DNA of 5,856 bases, from the NCBI GenBank assembly GCA_029264635.1, contig JARIAA010000276.1:1-5856 (forward strand), read 5' to 3'. Shown in pieces: positions 1-5,470 of this stretch; within the stretch, counting starts at the first letter, position 1; each line of letters opens with the position of its first letter. The stretch is from Psychrobacter sp. (GTDB lineage: Bacteria > Pseudomonadota > Gammaproteobacteria > Pseudomonadales > Moraxellaceae). The translations under genes were made by a program, and so were the position numbers. A model generated the notes under the pieces. It saw nothing but the letters and a program-made list of their open reading frames with translations, was not told the origin of the DNA and searched no databases.

Positions 1-832
1 CTTCATAGCCGTCCATACAGGCCTGCATCGCACAGATGGGATCAACTTCTGACACTCGTACAATCATGCCTTCTTGACGCAGACTTTGCGTAGAGCCTTT
101 ACCGACATCGCCATAACCGATCACTAAGGCGCGGCGACCAGCAAGGAACATGTCAGTAGCACGTTTGATCGCGTCATTTAAGCTATGACGGCAGCCATAT
201 TTGTTATCGTTTTTAGATTTAGTAACTGCATCGTTAACGTTGATAGCTGGTACTTTAAGCGTACCCTTATTGAGCATCTCAACCAAACGATGCACGCCAG
301 TGGTCGTTTCTTCAGAGATACCATGGATGTTATCGAGCATTTGCGGATAGTCATCATGAATTAGCGCGGTTAAGTCGCCGCCGTCATCTAAGATTAGGTT
401 GGCATCCCAAAGTTGACCTGACGCTTCGCTGCCAACTTGGATTTGTTGACGCAAGCACCACTCGTACTCCTCTTCGGTCTCGCCTTTCCAAGCATAAACA
501 GAGATACCCGCAGCAGCAATCGCCGCCGCAGCATGGTCTTGGGTTGAGAAGATGTTACATGATGTCCAGCGTACTTCCGCACCTAGCGCGACAAGCGTCT
601 CGATAAGAACAGCCGTCTGAATGGTCATGTGGATACAGCCAGCGATTTTTGCGCCTTTAAGCGGTTGATCCGCTTCGTAGCGACGACGCAGACCCATAAG
701 AGCAGGCATTTCGGCTTCAGCAAGGCTGATTTCACGGCGACCATAATCAGCAAGGCTGATGTCGGCGACTTTATAGTCAGTGAAAGAGGGGTTAATCGTA
801 TGGGCAGATGGGGTGTTAGACACTGCGTCCAT
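1..832 (-). CDS. ahcY: S-adenosylhomocysteine hydrolase, N-terminal 277 codons (partial)
   Basis: Cytosolic NAD-dependent adenosylhomocysteinase, which splits S-adenosylhomocysteine reversibly into adenosine and homocysteine and so relieves product inhibition of methyltransferases. The 277 visible residues carry family hallmarks in order: CIHMT (66-70, with His68 in the place of the substrate-binding His), ILDDGGDLT (147-155), GISEETTTGVH (171-181), TKSKNDNKYGCR (204-215, with the Lys205, Asp209, Asn210 and Cys214 equivalents) and the Rossmann NAD motif GYGDVGKGS (239-247), then EVDPICAMQA. The family is usually about 430-470 residues, so roughly 40% lies off the left edge. The start is ATG at 832: a TAG two codons upstream in frame rules out anything earlier. 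No clear Shine-Dalgarno precedes it. Expression is probably controlled by the promoter and SAH riboswitch in its leader. Confidence 0.97.
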   Translation of the reverse strand, partial: MDAVSNTPSAHTINPSFTDYKVADISLADYGRREISLAEAEMPALMGLRRRYEADQPLKGAKIAGCIHMTIQTAVLIETLVALGAEVRWTSCNIFSTQDHAAAAIAAAGISVYAWKGETEEEYEWCLRQQIQVGSEASGQLWDANLILDDGGDLTALIHDDYPQMLDNIHGISEETTTGVHRLVEMLNKGTLKVPAINVNDAVTKSKNDNKYGCRHSLNDAIKRATDMFLAGRRALVIGYGDVGKGSTQSLRQEGMIVRVSEVDPICAMQACMDGYE

Positions 833-866
833 AATATGCTACTATCAGTTAATAGATAAAAAGAAT

Positions 867-892
867 AAAAACGCAGGTGCCGTTATTTGCGC
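867..892 (-). terminator. possible terminator-like hairpin in the ahcY leader (expression platform candidate)
   Basis: On the minus strand GCGCA (892-888) can pair with TGCGT (875-871, one G-U), enclosing a 12-nt loop. TTTTT (871-867) and, after ATTC, another T run follow. The stem is short and weak for a terminator. It shares position 875 with the pseudoknot strand GCACCT (880-875) and places the rest of that strand in its loop, so the two folds should exclude each other. That would make an SAH-bound aptamer favour read-through. This role is inferred. Confidence 0.3.
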
Positions 893-1010
893 TGTTCATA
901 ACCAAAAATGGCAATCAACAGTTAACCGAGCCTAACATAACCAATGATTTGCAAAGCAATTTAGCTTAAATGCAATAAGCACTTATTATGGCGCAACACC
1001 TCTCGGAGGT
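875..1010 (-). promoter_or_regulatory. SAH riboswitch (divergent), 5' leader of ahcY
   Basis: Read on the minus strand, the leader has the layout of the SAH (ahcY-type) riboswitch. The closing stem is CCGAG (1006-1002) with CTCGG (930-926). After its 5' strand come AGGTGT (1001-996) and TGC (995-993), matching the family core GAG-GAGCGC-UGC in length and register. Stem 2 is CATAAT (990-985) with GTTATG (941-936), capped by 43 nt. It is followed by TTAGGCTCGG (935-926), which contains the conserved AGGCUCG. A hairpin (CTGTT 921-917 with AACAG 896-892) leads to GCACCT (880-875), which pairs with AGGTGT in all six positions, one of them G-U, as the pseudoknot. Known SAH switches sit upstream of ahcY and turn expression on when SAH is high. 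The identification comes from recalled consensus and hand pairing; no covariance model was run. Confidence 0.82.
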
Positions 1011-1014
1011 CGTT

Positions 1015-1043
1015 ATTGTAATGGATGATGATTAATTTGTCAC
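1015..1043 (-). promoter_or_regulatory. sigma70-type promoter of ahcY
   Basis: On the minus strand GTGACA (1043-1038, five of six to TTGACA) is followed by exactly 17 bp and TACAAT (1020-1015, five of six to TATAAT). A transcript would begin around 1010-1007, immediately before the first strand of the riboswitch closing stem. This is where an aptamer at the very 5' end of the RNA should begin. The resulting leader is about 175 nt long. Confidence 0.72.
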
Positions 1044-1079
1044 CTATTGGCTAATATAAATAGTAAGTGCTTGAGTCAT

Positions 1080-1106
1080 AAAAAAAGGCCATCGATAGAT
1101 AGCCTT
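1080..1106 (-). terminator. rho-independent terminator after btuB
   Basis: On the minus strand AAGGCTATC (1106-1098) pairs with GATGGCCTT (1093-1085), nine pairs including one U-G, around a four-base TATC loop. The U tract follows directly: seven T in 1086-1080, counting the stem end. It lies about 40 bp after the btuB stop and about 37 bp before the ahcY -35 box, so it separates the two co-oriented genes into different transcripts. Confidence 0.85.
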
Positions 1107-1145
1107 GATTATTTATATATAAGTTCTGACTTTTACCCAATAAGC

Positions 1146-3119
1146 TTAAAACCAGTTATAGGTAAGCGAGGTGAAAAAGTTAGTGCCGTCAGTGTTATAG
1201 CCAAGGGCGGTCACATAGTCCTTGTTAGTAATATTATTTAGGCGAGCAGTCATGGTTAAATTATCCGTCAACTGATAATTGCCACTAATATTGAGTAGAC
1301 CAAAGCTGTCTATAAGCTGTGAATCAGCATTATTTACACTGTAATAATAATGACCTATATATTCATATTCAGCGCGGATATCCAAGCTCGGTAAACGATA
1401 GCCTAAGTAGATAAGGCCTTTGTTTTCAGGACGAATTGGGAGATAGTTACCATTATAATCAATAGGATTACCCAGATAGTCGACTTTACCAGTGTAATCG
1501 CTATCATCCTTGGCTTTTTGGTAGTCGTAACTCGCCCCAAATAGATAACTATCAATCGCCCAATCTGAAGTCAATGTCACCCCTTTTATTTTGGCTTTGT
1601 CCGTATTGATTCTTTGTCCATAAATATATTCAGGCGTGCTTTTACCATCACTAGCAATAAGATCGTTAACCTTATTATGGTAACCTGTGATGCGTGTCGA
1701 TTGCAGTGACGTATTATATTCAATAAAAGCTTCGTAGTTATCGCTAGTTTCCGGTTTCAGATTGGGATTACTACCCCAACTTTTAGGCCCATATAAGTCA
1801 TTAAAGGTTGGTATGCGATAGCCTTTAGCGTAACTTGCGCCAATACGAAAATCAGGACTGATATTATAAGCAGCGCCTAAGTTATAGGTGGTTTCGCTGT
1901 CGAAGTCTGAATAGTCGTCATATCGTATATTGGCTTGGGCGTCGAAGCCATTATATGACAGCAAATAACCTAAAAAACCACTGGTGATTTTACGATCATC
2001 GGCATCATATACATTTGACTCCAATGTTTGCTTCAAATGCTCCGCGCCTAGAGTTACTTTGCCGACTGGCAAGTCTTGAACGCTTATTAAGCTTATTTGC
2101 TGCTGCTTAGTGTCATATTGGCTACCATTATTGGCGTCCGTCTCATAAGTCGTTGATTCATCGATACTATAACCATATTGAAGTTTGGTGTTGCTGCTAT
2201 CGGTGAGATGTTCAAGATAGGCACTAGCAGCCCCACTTTCCTGATCTGCAAAAGCATGCTTTAGAGCAGGAGCGCCCGTCATATAATCATCATAAGCGTC
2301 AATATCGGTTGTTGATTTTGAATAAAGACCGCTGATGCCAAATCTTAGATTATCATTAATCTTTTGATTAAGAAGTAAGCTGTAGTTATCACTCTCAAAG
2401 CCATCATCATCAGTCTGACTTGGCAGATCACGAGGTAGAGTGGCGTTAAATCCGTCTGTTTCGTTGTGACTGGCTGCTAGGCTCAGCGTAGTACCATTGT
2501 CATTGGCAAATTGAGCGCTCGCGCCATATAAGTATTGGTTATGAGAGCCAGTACCTGCGGTGACAGAGATATTGCTTTGCTCGACATTATTGCCTTTGGT
2601 GAACACTTGAATCACACCGCCCATCGCATCGGCACCGTAAATACTAGAGCCTGAAGCACCATATAGTACTTCAATACGATCAATTTGATCCGCTGGAAGT
2701 AAGTTTAAGGTTGCGCTACCTGCACTTAATGAGCTATAGCGTACACCATCAATCAGTACTAAGACTTGCTTGCTATCATAACCGCGCACATAAAAGTTTG
2801 AAGTGGTACCCATGCCGCCGCTAGCATAGTGACTAAAGCCTGGTTGACGCTTCAACACATCAAGCACGGTTTGACCTTTATAATGCTTTAACTCTTCACT
2901 ATCAACCACTTGAGTTTGCGCAATGACATTACTGGTTTTAGTCGGTGTGCGCGTGGCGGTGACGACGATTTTATCCAGCTCAACTTGTGGTAGGTTGTCA
3001 TCATTAACAGTATTAACATCTGTAGTGGCAGCCACTGCTGTATTAACAGCAAACAGGCCAAGCACGCTCAAAATGCTCAAACGCAGATAGGTGCTTGAAA
3101 ACGAACGTGATAAAATCAT
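1146..3119 (-). CDS. btuB: TonB-dependent outer-membrane receptor, BtuB type (vitamin B12/cobalamin uptake)
   Basis: Outer-membrane beta-barrel receptor that imports a ligand, most likely cobalamin, using TonB-ExbB-ExbD energy. The 657-residue product has a signal peptide (1-30, ending NTAVA), a TonB box in LDKIVVTATR (48-57) and a plug domain with VRGYDSKQVLVLIDGVR (111-127), RIEVLYGASGSSIYG (148-162) and GGVIQVFTKG (167-176). The barrel follows. SQTDDDGFES (234-243) and TDIDAYDDY (271-279) resemble the Asp-rich calcium loops of E. coli BtuB (QTDNDGF, YDAYY). GYRIPTFNDLYG, NPNLKPE and KAKIKGV also recall BtuB, and the chain ends in Phe as outer-membrane proteins do. E. coli BtuB is about 614 residues. 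ATG at 3119 is preferred because it gives a proper signal peptide with GGA seven bases upstream; an in-frame TTG at 3137 would only add six residues. No cobalamin riboswitch was seen upstream. Another ligand, such as a different corrinoid or a metal chelate, is possible. Confidence 0.88.
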   Translation of the reverse strand: MILSRSFSSTYLRLSILSVLGLFAVNTAVAATTDVNTVNDDNLPQVELDKIVVTATRTPTKTSNVIAQTQVVDSEELKHYKGQTVLDVLKRQPGFSHYASGGMGTTSNFYVRGYDSKQVLVLIDGVRYSSLSAGSATLNLLPADQIDRIEVLYGASGSSIYGADAMGGVIQVFTKGNNVEQSNISVTAGTGSHNQYLYGASAQFANDNGTTLSLAASHNETDGFNATLPRDLPSQTDDDGFESDNYSLLLNQKINDNLRFGISGLYSKSTTDIDAYDDYMTGAPALKHAFADQESGAASAYLEHLTDSSNTKLQYGYSIDESTTYETDANNGSQYDTKQQQISLISVQDLPVGKVTLGAEHLKQTLESNVYDADDRKITSGFLGYLLSYNGFDAQANIRYDDYSDFDSETTYNLGAAYNISPDFRIGASYAKGYRIPTFNDLYGPKSWGSNPNLKPETSDNYEAFIEYNTSLQSTRITGYHNKVNDLIASDGKSTPEYIYGQRINTDKAKIKGVTLTSDWAIDSYLFGASYDYQKAKDDSDYTGKVDYLGNPIDYNGNYLPIRPENKGLIYLGYRLPSLDIRAEYEYIGHYYYSVNNADSQLIDSFGLLNISGNYQLTDNLTMTARLNNITNKDYVTALGYNTDGTNFFTSLTYNWF

Positions 3120-3125
3120 AGACAA

Positions 3126-3153
3126 ATCCAAAGTCAAAAATCGAAAGCCAAAA
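3126..3153 (-). repeat. tandem pair of 14-bp repeats in the btuB leader
   Basis: Two adjacent 14-bp units, 3140-3153 and 3126-3139, agree at 12 of 14 positions. On the minus strand they read TTTTGGCTTTCGAT and TTTTGACTTTGGAT. They end seven bases before the btuB ATG, and the second unit supplies the weak Shine-Dalgarno GGA. They could be a chance duplication or a binding site; nothing in the sequence decides which. Confidence 0.6.
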
Positions 3154-3192
3154 GTGCTGTCATTTATTAGCCATACTAAACTGTGCTTATTA

Positions 3193-3220
3193 TCTATAAA
3201 ACTTGCCTATTTATAAACAA
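3193..3220 (-). promoter_or_regulatory. candidate promoter of btuB
   Basis: On the minus strand TTGTTT (3220-3215) is followed by 16 bp and TATAGA (3198-3193). This would start a transcript near 3186 with a leader of about 65 nt. In this AT-rich stretch other hexamer pairs are possible (GATAAT lies just downstream), so the exact boxes are uncertain. No convincing Fur or Zur palindrome was found. Confidence 0.4.
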
Positions 3221-3434
3221 CTTTAACCTAATGTTTCTTCATTGTAAGTTGAGCATTTTTCATCATGTCGAGTCATCGGCTCATCTTGTGCTATTTGAAT
3301 AGTTTTTCTATGATATACATGACATTGATCATATATGGCGCGCCAAAATCAATCGTAGGTTTGTTTACCATAAAATCCGTAATCAAAAGCACTAGCTTTA
3401 TAAATAGTTGTTATCATAGCGGCAGATATTATTT

Positions 3435-5393
3435 ATGGTTAGCTGTGCTACTTTCAAAGTTAAGAGGTTTGTCTTGTCTATTTATCTACGCCCTAATACG
3501 GTGTCATCTGCATCAGTTTCGCTGGTTAAAACGCCCATAATAGTAGTTACACTACTAATGGCTCTCATGCTTAGCATAATAGCGCCAAATAGTGCCTTAG
3601 CCGCTGAAACAGGCCTACTGGGTGTCGATGGTAATAGCGAAGAAACCGTACGCGAGGCAATACCAGATGCATTTGGACGTAATACGCCGCGGCAAACCGT
3701 GCAAGGATTTATCAGTGCGCTTGGTGAAAATGATTATTTATTGGCTAGTAATTACCTTAATTTATCCAAATCTGATAATCCTGCTACTGCTGTGCGTGAG
3801 TTCAAACAGGCACTTGATGCAGGTGGACGTTTTCAACCTGATCTACAGCTTAACAATACCCCTGAAGGCAATTTGACCGATCAGCTGCCACCAAGCCAAG
3901 AAAACGTAGGTAGCATCAATGTTGGTGAAAAAAGTGTGCCTCTGCTGCTCGAAAGAGTCGTATCCAAGCAAGGTGAGCAGTACTGGCAGTTTTCTAGTGA
4001 GACGCTAAGCTCAATACCAGAAGTTCTAGAAAACACCAATCCTACCTTGGTTTCGCGTTATACCATCGATTCACTTGAAGACAAAAAACTCTTTGGTTAT
4101 CAATTGAACGACTTAGTCGCTGCGATATCAATGATTGTTAGTAGCTTTATACTAACTTATATACTGGTATGGATACTTTATCATTTACTGAAACTTGCTT
4201 ATCCACGCATACGCGGCATCCCATTGCCCATACCAGACAAGGTTATATTGCCGCTTGCTGTGGTCATTATGGCATTGATTTTGTCTGAAGTAATGGTGTA
4301 TGCAGGCGTATCGGTCACGCTGCGTGAGCCGGTCAATCGCTTTACCGAGATTGCCTCATGGCTTGCAGTGACGTGGCTGCTCCTGCGCGTAATCGACGCG
4401 ATATTCACGCGCGCGGTCAACTTAAGCTACCGAAAAAATTACACAGAACGCGTATCCATCTTAGGGTTACTGCGCAAAGTAGTCAAAGCGCTGTTATTGA
4501 TATTTGCCGTTATTGTCATCTTTGGCAATTTAGGGTTTGATTTAACGACGGGTATCGCTGCATTAGGGGTCGGTGGTTTGGCCTTAGCACTTGGTGCACA
4601 AAAGACCATTGAAAACCTTGTGGGTAGTGTGGTGGTAGTAGCAGACTCACCAGTCAGAATAGGCGACTACTGTAAGTTTGGCAATCTTGAAGGGACAGTC
4701 ATTGATATTGGAATTCGCTCAACACGGGTGCGTACCTTAGCGCGTACTATAGTCACCGTCCCTAATGGCGACTTCTCGTCTATGCATATTGAGAACTTTA
4801 CCTCGCGCGATATGTTTCAGTTTTTGCATAACTTATATATCAAGCGTAATGCAGATATTGATGAGGTGTTCAAAATGGTAAAAGATCTAGATAAGTTTTT
4901 GAATGAACACGAATTGACCAACCAAGAATGGAATCAGGCCAATATCTCAGAGCTGCGCCAAGACTGTTATGTGATTCAGCTACGAAGTTATCTCAACTGT
5001 ATCAATAGTATCGAGTTCTATGATAAACAAAGTAAGTTCTTAGTTGAGATATTAACTATGGTAAAAAAATATAAGGTTGAGCATGCCTTGCCAACGCAGC
5101 AGTTAATCGTTAACCAAACCGAGCTTGAACCTCATCTAGAAAACGATATACACGATCAATCGACTGAACCGATGAATGATGGTATCAGCAGCAAATATGA
5201 TCCTATCGATACCGATAAAAATGATTTAAACAAAGACATCGATAACATTGACAGTAATGAGGTGGTCGAGAAAGAAAAAACTAAAAACACTGACTTGAAG
5301 AAACCTCATAAAAATAGGAATTATGCTCTAGCACGGCGTAAGTTTAGGCATGCCAAAAAGAATTTTAGTCTATCTATATGGAATAAACCATAG
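3435..5393 (+). CDS. MscS-family mechanosensitive ion channel with periplasmic N-terminal domain
   Basis: Inner-membrane channel expected to open under membrane tension and release solutes during hypo-osmotic shock. From ATG 3435 (652 residues) it shows a signal-peptide-like segment (about 33-57, ending NSALAAE) and a predicted periplasmic domain (about 58-222) that includes FGRNTPRQTVQGFISAL, a motif seen in other large MscS relatives. Membrane helices fall near 225-252, 268-290, 304-325 and 346-365, then the pore helix (about 369-401) with GIAALGVGGLALALGAQK and NLVGS. The MscS beta domain carries GDYCKFGNLEGTVIDIGIRSTRVRT and VPNGDFSSMHIENF (442-455), and an alpha/beta domain runs to about 560. 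E. coli MscS has 286 residues, so this is one of the long subtypes. The last 90 residues are an acidic then basic tail. An alternative TTG start at 3474 has the better ribosome site. It faces btuB divergently and looks monocistronic. The exact subtype was not assigned. Confidence 0.93.
   Translation: MVSCATFKVKRFVLSIYLRPNTVSSASVSLVKTPIIVVTLLMALMLSIIAPNSALAAETGLLGVDGNSEETVREAIPDAFGRNTPRQTVQGFISALGENDYLLASNYLNLSKSDNPATAVREFKQALDAGGRFQPDLQLNNTPEGNLTDQLPPSQENVGSINVGEKSVPLLLERVVSKQGEQYWQFSSETLSSIPEVLENTNPTLVSRYTIDSLEDKKLFGYQLNDLVAAISMIVSSFILTYILVWILYHLLKLAYPRIRGIPLPIPDKVILPLAVVIMALILSEVMVYAGVSVTLREPVNRFTEIASWLAVTWLLLRVIDAIFTRAVNLSYRKNYTERVSILGLLRKVVKALLLIFAVIVIFGNLGFDLTTGIAALGVGGLALALGAQKTIENLVGSVVVVADSPVRIGDYCKFGNLEGTVIDIGIRSTRVRTLARTIVTVPNGDFSSMHIENFTSRDMFQFLHNLYIKRNADIDEVFKMVKDLDKFLNEHELTNQEWNQANISELRQDCYVIQLRSYLNCINSIEFYDKQSKFLVEILTMVKKYKVEHALPTQQLIVNQTELEPHLENDIHDQSTEPMNDGISSKYDPIDTDKNDLNKDIDNIDSNEVVEKEKTKNTDLKKPHKNRNYALARRKFRHAKKNFSLSIWNKP
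3462..3476 (+). promoter_or_regulatory. ribosome binding site supporting an alternative TTG start of the MscS gene
   Basis: AAGAGG (3462-3467) lies six bases before an in-frame TTG (3474-3476), an almost ideal Shine-Dalgarno arrangement, while ATG 3435 has no clear one. Starting at TTG would shorten the protein by 13 residues to 639. The positively charged region before the signal-peptide core becomes more typical (Met-Ser-Ile-Tyr-Leu-Arg-Pro). The true start is therefore open between the two. Confidence 0.5.
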
Positions 5394-5404
5394 GGTTTAT
5401 TTTT
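5382..5404 (+). terminator. terminator-like hairpin overlapping the stop codon of the MscS gene
   Basis: AATAAACC (5382-5389) and GGTTTATT (5394-5401) form a perfect 8-bp stem around the loop ATAG (5390-5393), whose TAG is the stop codon. TTT (5402-5404) follows, giving five T in a row with the stem end. Only two pairs are GC, so the hairpin is weak, but position and U tail fit a rho-independent terminator. Confidence 0.6.
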
Positions 5405-5413
5405 AATAACTCT

Positions 5414-5454
5414 GCAATATTCTTACCATTTAAAAGCAAATCATAAAATATTGC
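5414..5454. repeat. 8-bp inverted repeat between convergent genes
   Basis: GCAATATT (5414-5421) and AATATTGC (5447-5454) are perfect inverted repeats 25 bp apart, in the gap between the MscS gene and the convergent glycosylase remnant. No T run follows on either strand, so it does not look like a standard terminator. It may be chance in AT-rich DNA. Confidence 0.4.
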
Positions 5455-5470
5455 CGTTAAAAAGGGTTGT

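Larger units (their letters stand above)
3120..3434. other. divergent intergenic region between btuB and the MscS gene
   Basis: This AT-rich, non-coding spacer of 315 bp must carry the promoters of both divergent genes. Besides the candidate btuB promoter and the 14-bp repeats, it holds a short inverted repeat TATGAT (3309-3314) / ATCATA (3328-3333) and a GGCGCGCC palindrome (3338-3345), neither of known meaning. Plus-strand promoter boxes for the MscS gene could not be chosen with confidence. No B12-box or other riboswitch core was recognised on the minus strand. The reading frame at 3265-3540 (plus) overlaps the MscS gene start in another frame, and its residues look like translated spacer. 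Confidence 0.6.

Noticed and set aside
394..582. 62-codon minus-strand reading frame
   Set aside because: It lies wholly inside ahcY in another frame, and its Arg/Ser-rich translation resembles no protein.
629..859. 76-codon plus-strand reading frame
   Set aside because: It is antisense to the N-terminal part of ahcY, which is unmistakable, and has no ribosome site or recognisable domain.
974..987. Palindrome AATAAGCACTTATT read as a protein operator
   Set aside because: It lies inside the proposed aptamer and downstream of the promoter; it more likely reflects an alternative or capping hairpin that competes with stem 2, so it was not listed as an operator.
1047..1241. 64-codon plus-strand reading frame across the btuB terminator
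   Set aside because: It runs through the terminator hairpin and antisense to the btuB C-terminus, and its translation is featureless.
3186..3220. Possible Fur or Zur box before btuB (GATAAT half-site, TTATAAA stretch)
   Set aside because: Only half-site similarity and no convincing dyad; such hexamers are common in AT-rich DNA.
3265..3540. 91-codon plus-strand reading frame before the MscS gene
   Set aside because: It overlaps the start of the MscS gene in another frame; the hydrophobic stretches come from AT-rich spacer and no family is recognisable.
4199..4540. Overlapping small frames on both strands inside the MscS gene
   Set aside because: They are shadows of the strongly conserved pore region in other frames.
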